Of a stretch of 64,000 nt of DNA, positions 17,831 to 26,471 are shown piece by piece. The DNA is from Bacteroidales bacterium. GTDB lineage: Bacteria; Bacteroidota; Bacteroidia; Bacteroidales; BM520. Under the pieces are notes generated by a model. The model had not been told where the DNA came from. It saw only the letters and a list, made by a program, of their open reading frames with translations, and made no database searches. The DNA lies in the NCBI GenBank assembly GCA_031276035.1, contig JAISNV010000019.1, forward strand, positions 1 through 64,000, written 5' to 3'. Position numbers and translations under genes: made by a program. Each line of letters starts with the position of its first letter. Within the stretch, counting starts at the first letter, position 1.

Positions 17831-18724
17831 ATGGAAAACGAACATAAATCCGGATTTGTTAATATTATAGGGAAACCTAATGCCGGTAAATCAACTTTGA
17901 TGAACGGATTGGTTGGTGAAAACCTTTCAATCATTACATCCAAAGCACAAACTACCAGGCACAGAATTATGGGAATCGTTAACTCTGATGATTTTCAAAT
18001 TGTTTATTCCGATACTCCGGGAATCATTCAAAGGCCTGCTTATAAACTGCAGGAATCTATGATGAATTTCGTGGAAGGCGCTTTCATTGATGCCGATGTT
18101 TTTCTTCTGATAATTGATGTTACTGATGAAACAAAATTCGATGAAAAAGTTATCCGGAGAATAACAAATTCCGAAAAACCTGTTATAGTTATCATAAACA
18201 AAATTGATTTGATTGACGAAAAGAAAACAGAAACAATAGTTGAGCATTGGGCTGAAATATTTCCCGACTCCCCTATTATTCCCGTATCTGCTCTCCACAA
18301 ATTTAATTTAGAACCGATAATAAAAATAATTGTTGATAAACTTCCTGTTAGTCCGCCATTTTTTCCTAAAGACGACTTGACAGACAAACCCACAAAATTC
18401 TTTGTAAGCGAAATTATCAGAGAAAAAATCTTGATGAATTACAAACAGGAAATTCCTTATTCTTGCGAAGTTTACGTTGAGGAATACAAGGAAGAAAATA
18501 ATATTGACAAGATTAGAGCAATTATATATGTTGCTCGCGATTCGCAAAAAGGAATTATCATCGGTAAAAAAGCTGCCGCTATAAAAAAATTAGGTATAGA
18601 GGCACGTAAAGATATCGAAGATTTTTTGCAAAAAAGAGTTCATCTTGAACTTTATGTTAAGGTCATGAAAGAATGGCGAAATAATGAAATAATGCTCAGA
18701 AATTTCGGTTACACTCAAAAATAG
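17831..18724 (+). CDS. era: GTPase Era
   Basis: The product is 297 residues. The N-terminal G domain has G1 GKPNAGKST, the switch I region [11 protein letters not shown]3 DTPG and G4 NKID. The C-terminal KH domain carries the characteristic [15 protein letters not shown], which binds the 3' end of 16S rRNA. Era checks small-subunit maturation. It is followed after 7 bases by der, so the two ribosome-assembly GTPases are probably in one operon. Confidence 0.96.
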   Translation: MENEHKSGFVNIIGKPNAGKSTLMNGLVGENLSIITSKAQTTRHRIMGIVNSDDFQIVYSDTPGIIQRPAYKLQESMMNFVEGAFIDADVFLLIIDVTDETKFDEKVIRRITNSEKPVIVIINKIDLIDEKKTETIVEHWAEIFPDSPIIPVSALHKFNLEPIIKIIVDKLPVSPPFFPKDDLTDKPTKFFVSEIIREKILMNYKQEIPYSCEVYVEEYKEENNIDKIRAIIYVARDSQKGIIIGKKAAAIKKLGIEARKDIEDFLQKRVHLELYVKVMKEWRNNEIMLRNFGYTQK

Positions 18725-18731
18725 GATTATT

Positions 18732-20036
18732 ATGTCGAATATTTTAGCTATAGTAGGACGACCAAATGTTGGGAAATCAACATTATTCAACAGATTGGTC
18801 GGTCAAAGACAAGCGATTGTTGATGCGGTTAGTGGGGTTACCCGCGACAGGCATTACGGAAAATCCGACTGGAACGGAATATCTTTTTCCGTAATTGATA
18901 CCGGCGGTTATGTTGAGAACTCCGAAGATGTTTTTCAATCGGAAATCTCCAAGCAAATACGTTTAGCTATTGACGAAGCCGATGTTATTTTATTTTTGAT
19001 GGATATAACCGAAGGTTTAAATCCGATGGATGAAGATGTTGCCAACATTCTTCGCAAATGCAAAAAACCTATTGTACTTGCTTGTAACAAAACCGACACT
19101 CCTACCCGTTTTTACGATGCAGGAGAATTTTATTCATTAGGCTTAGGCGAAATATTTCCGATTTCCGCGATGAGCGGTTCCGGGACTGGTGAAATGTTAG
19201 ATGAAATCGTAAAACACTTCAACCCGGAAAGCGACAATAAAGAAATTGAACTTCCGCGATTTGCAGTAATCGGCAGGCCGAATGTCGGAAAATCTTCTAT
19301 TATTAATGCATTTCTCGGTAACGAAAGAAATATTGTAACTTCTGTTGCGGGAACCACAAGAGATTCCATCTATACTGAATACAATAATTTCGGGTTTCAT
19401 TTCTATCTTGTTGACACGGCTGGTGTTAGAAAAAAGTCTAAAGTTGAGGAAGATATTGAGTTCTATTCTGTAATGAGATCCGTACGAACAATTGAATACA
19501 GCGATGTTTGTATTTTGATGTTGGATGCTACGCAAGGTCTGGAAAGTCAGGATCTTAATTTATTCTCACTCGCACAAAGAAATAATAAAGGCATTGTAAT
19601 TGTTGTAAACAAATGGGATTTGGTCGAAAAAGACAATAACACTCACTTGGAATACAAAAAACTTATTCAGGAAAAGATTGCTCCATTCACAGATGTTCCG
19701 ATAATTTTCACATCGGTAATAAATAAACAACGTATTTTCAATGTTGTAGAAACGGCCGTAAGAGTTTATGAAAACAAAACAAGACATATAAGCACATCCA
19801 AACTCAATGATATTTTACTACCCCTTTTAAAAGACAACCCGCCGCCGATGCACAAAGGTAAAACGGTAAAAATAAAATATATCACACAATTAAAGAAAGA
19901 TTATCCTATTTTTATATTTTTCTGCAATTTACCGCAATATGTAAAAGAACCTTACAAACGCTATGTTGAAAACAGAATGCGCGAGCTTTTCGATTTCAAT
20001 GGAGTTCCTATAACTTTATATTTCAGAGAAAAATAA
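18732..20036 (+). CDS. der: Ribosome biogenesis GTPase Der (EngA)
   Basis: The product is 434 residues with the Der layout of two consecutive G domains and a KH-like C-terminus. Domain 1 has [13 protein letters not shown] and NKTD. Domain 2 has [19 protein letters not shown] and NKWD. The C-terminal module includes [14 protein letters not shown] and ends in PITLYFREK. Der is needed for 50S subunit assembly. It lies between era and an S4-domain gene, each a few bases apart. Confidence 0.96.
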   Translation: MSNILAIVGRPNVGKSTLFNRLVGQRQAIVDAVSGVTRDRHYGKSDWNGISFSVIDTGGYVENSEDVFQSEISKQIRLAIDEADVILFLMDITEGLNPMDEDVANILRKCKKPIVLACNKTDTPTRFYDAGEFYSLGLGEIFPISAMSGSGTGEMLDEIVKHFNPESDNKEIELPRFAVIGRPNVGKSSIINAFLGNERNIVTSVAGTTRDSIYTEYNNFGFHFYLVDTAGVRKKSKVEEDIEFYSVMRSVRTIEYSDVCILMLDATQGLESQDLNLFSLAQRNNKGIVIVVNKWDLVEKDNNTHLEYKKLIQEKIAPFTDVPIIFTSVINKQRIFNVVETAVRVYENKTRHISTSKLNDILLPLLKDNPPPMHKGKTVKIKYITQLKKDYPIFIFFCNLPQYVKEPYKRYVENRMRELFDFNGVPITLYFREK

Positions 20037-20045
20037 TTTCTTGAC

Positions 20046-20414
20046 ATGAGAATAGACAAATGGTTGTGGTGCGTACGTGTTTATAAAACCCGGACTTTAG
20101 CCACTGAAGCCTGTAATGCAGGTAAAATAAATATTGACGGAATTGATTGTAAGCCATCTCGAAAAATATCTTTGAATGATATTATAAATATCAAAATAAC
20201 TCCTATCACAAAGACATTGAAGGTTTTGGATTTTCCGAAATCACGTGTCGGAGCTAAATTACTCCCCGTTTATATTGAAGATATCACACCGCCGGAAGAA
20301 TACGAAAAAATTGAAATGCTCAAAATGCAAAAAACCGAATGGCGTGATCCACGTACAGGCCGCCCAACAAAAAGGGAGAGACGCGAGATTGAAAAATTCA
20401 AAGAAGAAAATTAA
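20046..20414 (+). CDS. S4-domain RNA-binding protein, Hsp15-like
   Basis: The product is 122 residues. The opening MRIDKWLWCVRVYKTRTLA and NIDGIDCKPSRKISLND form an S4 RNA-binding domain as in Hsp15 (HslR), which binds 50S subunits carrying nascent chains. The basic C-terminal tail (RDPRTGRPTKRERREIEKF) is typical of the Bacteroidota form. It starts 9 bases after der and ends this housekeeping run; accessory genes begin after it. Confidence 0.85.
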   Translation: MRIDKWLWCVRVYKTRTLATEACNAGKINIDGIDCKPSRKISLNDIINIKITPITKTLKVLDFPKSRVGAKLLPVYIEDITPPEEYEKIEMLKMQKTEWRDPRTGRPTKRERREIEKFKEEN

Positions 20415-20801
20415 ACATTGAAAGTTAAAAATTAATTTGTTGATATCATTAATTATTATTCGATTCGTTATTTCTTTCCTCTTTTGATATAACAATTTTC
20501 AGTCGAATGATTTCCATTTCGTTACCGGGTTATATTAATTCAATTAATACAAATTTTTAATCCGATCATTTAACATTCAAAATACAGAAATATCTTGATT
20601 GAAAGATAAATTTATCTGTATTAACAAATACAAAAATCCTAAGATAGAAGATGATTTCAACCTATCTGTAAACATAAGATTTTGTATAATATTCAAATTT
20701 TCTTTATCTTTGTGAAATTTTCTTAAAAAACGAAGTACGTAAAAAATAATATAGTTAATGACTAAACATCTAATGATAAGAAAAATAGAAAATTTTATAA
20801 A
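20415..20801. other. Spacer at the junction of housekeeping and accessory regions
   Basis: This A/T-rich stretch contains no gene that could be supported. It holds the promoter listed at 20681-20712. It marks the switch from ribosome-associated genes to the array of unrelated accessory genes. Confidence 0.5.
20681..20712 (+). promoter_or_regulatory. Promoter ahead of the first accessory gene
   Basis: TTTG (20681-20684), a 20-base spacer and TATCTTTG (20705-20712). Transcription from here would include a short open frame at 20802 before the gene at 20870. Confidence 0.5.
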
Positions 20802-20873
20802 ATGACAGACGAAACAGATGGTTCATGTATTTATGAGTTAGCGTACATAAACAACAAACAAATAGAAACATGA
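20802..20873 (+). CDS. 23-codon upstream ORF overlapping the next gene by ATGA
   Basis: An ATG at 20802 opens MTDETDGSCIYELAYINNKQ and three more codons. The TGA (20871-20873) overlaps the next gene's ATG in an ATGA junction. Such overlaps usually couple translation. It could be a leader peptide, the remnant of a larger gene, or chance; no family is recognised and the length alone is weak evidence. Confidence 0.3.
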   Translation: MTDETDGSCIYELAYINNKQIET

Positions 20874-21682
20874 AACAAGCATTGAAAAATCTAACAGCTC
20901 AATATTGTCCTTTTTTGTACGATATTATAAAGAATAAAGAATCTATATGGGATAAAGTATCCAATAAGTTTGAGGAAAAACTTGAAATTGCAAAAGATAT
21001 AATAACTAATAAAGGACAGATTCTAACAGAGAATTCACTTCCCATTTTGTTAGGAAAAGCAGAAGAGGGAGATAGTATTTCAAAGGATTTTTTGAAATTT
21101 ATTGATTCCGAAATTAAATACTTATTTGATTCAAGTCCAATAGAGTTGAAAGAAAAAACCGTTGGCTTATGCAAACGATTATTTTTAGAATTTGATACAG
21201 TTGAGCTATCGAAACCAAATCCAACGTATTTAAATGGAGTCGCAGAAATACTCGTCATTAACAAGTTAATAAAATCAGGAGAGTACACACTATTATCTAT
21301 TGAAGAAAATCTTTCTAATGGGAAAAGTGCTGATTTTTTATTGAAAAAAAATGAAACAAATGAAAAGTCTTACGTTGAGGTTTTTAATATTCATGTTGAT
21401 GATGAAAAGGTTTCAAATTTTGAAGATTTTAAAACTTTTATAGATAAACGGATAGAAGATAAATACTCAAATAAAACTAGTGGATTAGATGGAAGTACCA
21501 AACAAATATTTTTCTTATGTCCTGTTATTTGGAGTGGAGATAGTATTGCGAGCATATTGAAAGAATATGATGAAAAATTCAGTTTGCAATCCAAGAATAT
21601 TTTAAATCCTTGTTCTTTAGTTCAGATAGATTGCAAAGGTACAAAATATTATCATTTTGGGCTTAATAATTACGTCCGCTAA
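20870..21682 (+). CDS. Unknown protein, possible diverged PD-(D/E)XK nuclease fold
   Basis: This 270-residue protein is not recognised. The N-terminal 120 residues look helical and charged. Residues 126-175 have a pattern of a restriction-endonuclease-like core: Glu126 in GVAEIL, Asp155 in SADFLL and Glu170 in YVEVFN. The lysine expected after the last acidic residue is replaced by a hydrophobic residue, so either the fold call is wrong or the site is altered. There is no signal peptide and no membrane segment. The stop codon is part of the CGCTAAC end of the following palindrome. It is the first gene of the accessory array. Confidence 0.55.
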   Translation: MKQALKNLTAQYCPFLYDIIKNKESIWDKVSNKFEEKLEIAKDIITNKGQILTENSLPILLGKAEEGDSISKDFLKFIDSEIKYLFDSSPIELKEKTVGLCKRLFLEFDTVELSKPNPTYLNGVAEILVINKLIKSGEYTLLSIEENLSNGKSADFLLKKNETNEKSYVEVFNIHVDDEKVSNFEDFKTFIDKRIEDKYSNKTSGLDGSTKQIFFLCPVIWSGDSIASILKEYDEKFSLQSKNILNPCSLVQIDCKGTKYYHFGLNNYVR

Positions 21683-21802
21683 CACGCAGTTTGCTGTAAT
21701 GTGGGTGTCGCCCGCTGGAAAGTCCTAGCGGACTTTCCAGCGGGCGACACCGCACGAACATTCTGGAAACCCGCACTACAGCAAGCTGCCAAAACGTTAG
21801 TC
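21677..21802. repeat. attC-like compound palindrome with perfect 22-bp hairpin
   Basis: The outer ends are CTAAC (21679-21683) and GTTAG (21796-21800). Inside them, arms of about 20 bases (GCAGTTTGCTGTAATGTGGG against the complement of CCCGCACTACAGCAAGCTGC) pair with three mismatches. The centre is a perfect 22-bp inverted repeat (21704-21725 and 21730-21751) with a TAGC loop. Unequal spacers between the GTT/AAC ends and the arms resemble an integron attC site. It is far more GC-rich than its surroundings and has no T-run, so a terminator is unlikely. Confidence 0.6.
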
Positions 21803-21834
21803 GTCATGCGGGCAGAATGAGCAAAATTTTTAGA

Positions 21835-22653
21835 ATGAAGAAAATAAATATAAAAATAGGATTAATGATTTTGGCAATGAGCATTGCCTTGAATGGTTTT
21901 GCAAATAAGCCGAAAGAACTGTCTGAATTGAAAAATATATTCGATAAATTCAAAGTCAGCGGTTCAATTCTTATTTATAACCAGAAAGAGAATGTTTATT
22001 CGGGATACAATTTGGAAAGGTGCAATGTCACATTTTGTCCAGCTTCGACTTTTAAAATTCCGAATACATTGATTGCTCTTGAAAGCGGGATTGCAACGTC
22101 CGAAACGATTTTTGAATGGAATGGAGAAAGTCGAAAATTTTCAGGTTGGGAAAAAGATATGACTCTTAAAGAAGCATTCAAAGCGTCCGCAGTTCCTGTT
22201 TATCAAGAAATCGCACAGCGTGTTGGAGTTGAGAAAATGAGATATTATACTCAACTTTTCAATTATGGAAACTTAGAAATAACCGCTGAAAACATTGATA
22301 AATTTTGGTTGGAAGGAAATTCAGCGATTACACAATATCAACAAATCTATTTTTTGCAGAAATTGTACAACTTGGAATTGCCTGTTCGAGAAGAATCCAT
22401 GAAGCAAGTTAAAGAAATTATGCAATATGAAACAGGCAATAATTATTCAATCAGTGGAAAAACAGGTTGGGCTGTTCGCCAAAAAGAAGATATAACTTGG
22501 TTTGTGGGTTATGTGGAAACAAATGATAATGTCTATTTTTTTGCAACAAACGTTACTTCAACCGAAAATACAAACACAGAAACATTTGGGCAAGTACGAA
22601 TTGAGCTGACAAAAGAAGTTTTGAACGAGTTGAAAATTATAAATAGCAATTAA
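21835..22653 (+). CDS. Class D (OXA-type) beta-lactamase
   Basis: The product is 272 residues from the ATG at 21835, which opens the signal peptide MKKINIKIGLMILAMSIALN; an ATG six codons earlier is possible. All class D motifs are present: STFK with the acylated Ser71 and the carbamylation-type Lys74, SAV (118-120), YGN (144-146), a conserved Trp in DKFWLEG and KTGWA (209-213). The enzyme should hydrolyse beta-lactams in the periplasm. The spectrum cannot be told from sequence, and chromosomal relatives may have weak activity. It begins shortly after a strong attC-like palindrome and ends in another, like a cassette-borne OXA gene. Confidence 0.88.
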   Translation: MKKINIKIGLMILAMSIALNGFANKPKELSELKNIFDKFKVSGSILIYNQKENVYSGYNLERCNVTFCPASTFKIPNTLIALESGIATSETIFEWNGESRKFSGWEKDMTLKEAFKASAVPVYQEIAQRVGVEKMRYYTQLFNYGNLEITAENIDKFWLEGNSAITQYQQIYFLQKLYNLELPVREESMKQVKEIMQYETGNNYSISGKTGWAVRQKEDITWFVGYVETNDNVYFFATNVTSTENTNTETFGQVRIELTKEVLNELKIINSN

Positions 22654-22791
22654 AATGCATGAACTGCCAGCAAGCGGTTTTGCGTCAAGCGGGGCGCATG
22701 TCCGCAGAAAATCTTGTTTGATTTTATAAGTTTCGTGTCCACTTGTGTTCATCAGCCCTACGCTAATCCGATGACTGTGTGTGCAATTTTA
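22651..22791. repeat. attC-like imperfect palindrome after the beta-lactamase
   Basis: TAAAATGCA (22651-22659), starting in the stop codon, mirrors TGCAATTTTA (22782-22791). CGGTTTTGCGTCAAGCG mirrors AGCCCTACGCTAATCCG with about 12 of 17 bases paired. The left arm shares CGGTTTT-CGTCA with the arm at 31490. The right end lacks a clean GTT core. Confidence 0.38.
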
Positions 22792-22846
22792 GCGACATCA
22801 TGGGTGAAAGTACCTCAGTATAATTTTCAGAAAATCAAAAAATAAT

Positions 22847-23521
22847 ATGAAAAAGCATTCTAAAGAAAACAAAAAACAAAATGAACAAAGAAGATTACAG
22901 AATCAACTCATTAATCAGAATAAGTCTTCGCTAAGCCATTTAGTTAACGGAGCCACAAAAATTATTGCAACCCCAAGCTCTAAACCGATAGAGAATACAC
23001 AATTTGAATCCCATGTTGGCGGTCAGCCTTATTTTGAAAAAATCGAAGAATGGGACTATGGTTTATGGCCTAAAACAAAAAAAGGGAAAAAGTTAGATTT
23101 TGTTTTACAAATATTTAATGATGGTAATATTGCAATGCCGCAAAATATAAAACTTGTACAGTTCTTTTTAGATATGGACAATCTGCCAACCGAGACTTCA
23201 GATGATGGCTGGGAGATAATAGTGTATGAGGAACTAAATCCTGAAAACTTTGTATTTATCGAAAATCCCAAAGGGCTTAACGGCGTTCGTTACCGTGAGT
23301 TCGAATTTAAACCGACATCACTATACGGCAATGAAATTGACAGCAGATTAGGTGGTTCCCCGCATTGGCTTCAGTTTGGCACAAATGAGTTTGATGAATA
23401 TTATCTATTGCTACAAATAGATTCATTTGATATTGGTGTAACGTGGCATGATTGTGGTGTTGCCTATATATTTTACGAACCTAAAAGTAAAAAAATAGGA
23501 TTTCGTTTAGAATCTTGTTGA
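22847..23521 (+). CDS. DUF1963/YwqG-like protein
   Basis: The product is 224 residues with no signal peptide. After a Lys/Gln-rich first 30 residues it shows the DUF1963 features SHVGGQPYFEKIEEWDYG, a FVLQIFNDG strand, a KLVQFFLDMDN strand and SRLGGSPHWLQF, then YYLLLQIDS and CGVAYIFYEP. The YwqG family is widespread, often near toxin or immunity genes, but has no settled function. It stands alone between two imperfect palindromes. Confidence 0.7.
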   Translation: MKKHSKENKKQNEQRRLQNQLINQNKSSLSHLVNGATKIIATPSSKPIENTQFESHVGGQPYFEKIEEWDYGLWPKTKKGKKLDFVLQIFNDGNIAMPQNIKLVQFFLDMDNLPTETSDDGWEIIVYEELNPENFVFIENPKGLNGVRYREFEFKPTSLYGNEIDSRLGGSPHWLQFGTNEFDEYYLLLQIDSFDIGVTWHDCGVAYIFYEPKSKKIGFRLESC

Positions 23522-23546
23522 AAACACCTATACTTCACTAAAAAAT

Positions 23547-23641
23547 TGCAACACAATAAGCAGCTTGGTAGTAATGTGTGCATAACCAGAAACATCATCG
23601 CCCTACCGAAAATAAAATCCCGACGAATTGCGTTATCTTTG
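23547..23641. repeat. Possible attC-like palindrome with an embedded -7 box
   Basis: An AAC-led left arm (CAGCTTGGTAGTAATGTG) sits 30-60 bases after the DUF1963 stop. A partly complementary CATCGCCCTACCGAA follows, then a GCGTTATC end. The end overlaps TATCTTTG (23634-23641), a possible -7 box for the Nudix gene. The pairing is weak outside GGTAG/CTACC. Confidence 0.28.
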
Positions 23642-23700
23642 AAACTTGAAACAATAAAAAAACAATAAAAACAATTGAATATATTCATTAACAAAGTATT

Positions 23701-24525
23701 ATGTTTCAAGATATAGCTCCTCACAATTTTAATATAAGCTACCGAGACTGGAAGCCACAGAATCACGACTATCTGATTTCATGTAATGATAATCAAGTAT
23801 TGATTTGTCAAAATGAAAATTTTCATTTCCCTACAATATCTGACATATTTCAATATCATGATTCCAACCAACTCGTTTATCTATTTGAAATTGACGGACA
23901 CAGATGTTTTCTTTCATTGGAACGGCTGAAAGAAACAGAAAAGTTCAAGTATCAGGATATACGCTCACTAACTAATAGACAACCTAATTGGTTGTGTTTT
24001 GGAAGTGCTATTGCAATGCACCTTACTCGTTGGTATCAGAATAATCAATTTTGCGGCAGGTGTACGCATCGTATGCTACCGAAAGAAAACGAAAGAGCTT
24101 TACACTGTCCGAAATGCAACTCGGTGGTTTATCCCAAAATAAACCCTGTGCTTATTGTTGCAGTTACAAATGGCGAAAAGCTGCTTTTAGCCAAAAATAC
24201 TAATACCGCCTATAAAAACTATGGTCTTATCTCAGGGTTTATGGAAGTGGGAGAAACATTAGAAGATACTGTAAAGCGTGAAGTAAAGGAAGAAGTCGGA
24301 CTGACTGTTAAAAACATACGTTACTATAAAAGTCAGCCTTGGGCATTTTCCGAATCTGTATTAATAGGTTTCTTTGCGGAAGTTGAAGGAAGTGATGAAC
24401 CTTTTTTAGATGGAAACGAACTGACCGAGGCCAAATGGTTTTCAAGAGAAGAGTTACCCGCATTTGACTCCCGTTTTAGTCTTACTTGGGATATGATTGA
24501 GAGTTTCCGTTTTCGAGAAATTTGA
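23701..24525 (+). CDS. nudC: NudC-like NAD+/NADH (or capped-RNA) Nudix hydrolase
   Basis: The product is 274 residues with the NudC layout: an N-terminal domain, a four-cysteine zinc ribbon (CGRC near 120 and CPKC near 137), a complete Nudix box GFMEVGETLEDTVKREVKEE followed by VGL, and the SQPWAFSES motif that marks NADH pyrophosphatases. It should hydrolyse NAD(H), and by family knowledge may remove NAD caps from RNA. NudC is usually a core gene; here it lies alone among accessory genes. Confidence 0.88.
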   Translation: MFQDIAPHNFNISYRDWKPQNHDYLISCNDNQVLICQNENFHFPTISDIFQYHDSNQLVYLFEIDGHRCFLSLERLKETEKFKYQDIRSLTNRQPNWLCFGSAIAMHLTRWYQNNQFCGRCTHRMLPKENERALHCPKCNSVVYPKINPVLIVAVTNGEKLLLAKNTNTAYKNYGLISGFMEVGETLEDTVKREVKEEVGLTVKNIRYYKSQPWAFSESVLIGFFAEVEGSDEPFLDGNELTEAKWFSREELPAFDSRFSLTWDMIESFRFREI

Positions 24526-24605
24526 GTTTTTTTGATACGCAATCGCCAATGTTTGCGGTTATGTTGAAAAATACAGATATGTAGATAAATATAACATTTG
24601 ATTAA

Positions 24606-25277
24606 ATGAAGAAATTTTATAAAACAATATTTATTGCTGGACTTATTTTAATCAGCACTTTTGAATTACAAGCGCAAACGACTGATAATAACCTTAACCA
24701 AGTTGACTTGATGAAAAAGTTTGTTGGTCGTTGGAAATGCGAATTGGGTAATGACACAATATTAATTAGCGAAAATATTGAGTTTGGGACAGGATTAGTA
24801 TGTAATAGTCAGGTCATTGCAAACGACAAGATTATTAATTCAGTGAAACAGCTTTACGGATACGACAAAAAAACAGACAAATTTATTGTCGCTGAACTTA
24901 TAGAATCTTCCCCTGTCATAGAGATTTGTTCCACTTGGTTCACTTCTGCAACTACCGGAGAACTTGTTATTACTAATCCTGATAATGCTCCTTTTAGATT
25001 TAAATTTGAATTTAAGACACCCGATTCGATTGAACAGACTGCCATACAAAATAATACTGATAAAAATTTTATTGATGCCATTATTATAAAATCGCCTTAT
25101 GACAGAAATAGAAATATAACAAAAGAAGCTTCGCTTTTTGATACCGTTTATTTAGCCGACACAAGAATAAATCAATATGCAAAGGAAGATACAATTTTCG
25201 TTTATGTATTAAGAAATGCTAAGGTAAATATAAGTGAAGTTATTAAAGAGGAGAAAAAACAACAAAAAAATCGGTAA
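24606..25277 (+). CDS. Secreted unknown protein, lipocalin-like start
   Basis: This 223-residue protein has a signal peptide (MKKFYKTIFIAGLILISTFELQAQ). The mature N-terminus LMKKFVGRWKCELGNDTI resembles the opening strand of DUF1579 or other lipocalin/calycin-like proteins (G-x-W). Alternating strands continue to about residue 190, followed by a Lys/Glu/Gln-rich tail. No catalytic motif is seen. The family assignment is tentative. It lies 80 bases after the Nudix gene with no clear promoter between them. Confidence 0.5.
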   Translation: MKKFYKTIFIAGLILISTFELQAQTTDNNLNQVDLMKKFVGRWKCELGNDTILISENIEFGTGLVCNSQVIANDKIINSVKQLYGYDKKTDKFIVAELIESSPVIEICSTWFTSATTGELVITNPDNAPFRFKFEFKTPDSIEQTAIQNNTDKNFIDAIIIKSPYDRNRNITKEASLFDTVYLADTRINQYAKEDTIFVYVLRNAKVNISEVIKEEKKQQKNR

Positions 25278-25300
25278 AATGAAAAATTGTGAATCCCAGC

Positions 25301-25330
25301 GTACAACGAAGCGGTTTGGCATTATGTGAG
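25301..25330. repeat. Left-arm remnant of the array palindrome
   Basis: GTACAAC followed by GAAGCGGTTTGGCATTATG, starting 23 bases after a stop codon, matches the left arms at 21681, 27798 and 36429. No right arm is visible. Confidence 0.3.
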
Positions 25331-25363
25331 AGACTAAAAAAATTTCCATTGAAAAACAATTCC

Positions 25364-26303
25364 ATGAAAATAAACACAATAATTTTACTACTTTTTTGCT
25401 TATATTCTTGTAATCAGCAAAATAAAAGCAACATTTCAGTAATCGAAAAAAAATAATCAAACTGTATTCAATATGAATAATGGATGTATATCATTAGAAG
25501 CGACAATGTGCGATTCTATTCATGGTGAATTTGCTTTAGACAATGGTATGGGAATATCTTTATTAGACAGTACATTTTTCTATTCGAAATTTGATACATC
25601 AAAATTTATTCTCAAAAAAGATAATTCATACGATTATTTTAAGTTTCAGGTCTATTATGGAGAAATACCTGTTTACATTGGAGAGCATAAGTTTATTATT
25701 ATAGAATTTCGTGTGAAAAACTGCAGAGATTTGGGTATTCCCGATTTGAATGGAATAATTGGTGCGGAAGCTTTTATTTCAAAAATAACTGTTGTGGATT
25801 TTGAAACCCAAAATATATCTTTTATGGATTCGCTCTCGGTTGATTCCCTGTACGAAAAGATTCCGATGCATTCACCGATGGATAGAAGTAATGGCCATTC
25901 GAAATTTGTCGATATTACATTTTATAACAACAATAAAGAGGCTATAAATGGATTTATTCAATTTGATTTAGGACTTAATGGAACAGAATTACAATGTAAT
26001 CAATCTTTTGCAAAACAAATAGCAAAAACAGAAAAGCATGTGACAGGTAATATACACACTCCTACACAAAAAAACAAAGTTCAATTTTGGAATATCAACT
26101 CTTTAAAACTGGGAAAATACTACATTCACAATATCGAATTGGTTACATCGTATATTGAAATGAATGGTAAGTTAGAAGACCCAATGTTAATGTTTAAAGA
26201 AGGAGACGGATGTTTTGGGTTGGAATTTATAAAAAGATTTAATCTTATTGTCGATTACAAAACAGATTTTCTTTATTTAAAGCCTAATAAATACTTTGAC
26301 TAA
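25364..26303 (+). pseudogene. Frameshifted aspartic-protease-like lipoprotein
   Basis: An ATG at 25364 opens a lipoprotein signal peptide (MKINTIILLLFCLYSC) that stops after 30 codons at 25456. The body of the protein (276 residues from an ATG at 25473) lies in another frame without any signal. Removing one A from the A8 run at 25446-25453 joins the two into one protein of about 312 residues. The body looks like two retropepsin-type domains: FALDNGMGISLLD, and FIQFDLGLNGTEL about 150 residues later, with DNG/DLG in place of the usual DTG. It may be decayed, phase-variable, or a sequencing error in the homopolymer. The substrate is unknown. Confidence 0.55.
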
Positions 26304-26349
26304 ACATGAGATTAAAATGTTATAACAACCAAATGATACAAAAACCAGT

Positions 26350-26408
26350 GCATAACAAGCAGCGGAGTGTTATTCCGCACCACTCCAAGCCAGCCGGACG
26401 TTGCATGC
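26350..26408. repeat. 59-base attC-like element
   Basis: GCATAAC (26350-26356) and GTTGCATGC (26400-26408) bound a short palindrome. GGAGTG (left arm) pairs with CACTCC (right arm), and GCAGC approximately with GCCAGC, across a loop of about 10 bases. Spacers beside the AAC and GTT ends are 2 and 5 bases. Each core has one mismatch to RYYYAAC or GTTRRRY. Confidence 0.48.
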
Positions 26409-26471
26409 GATTTTATGATACGCCACCGCTCAAAAACAACAATTAATTAAAAAAAGAAGCGTTAAAACAAA

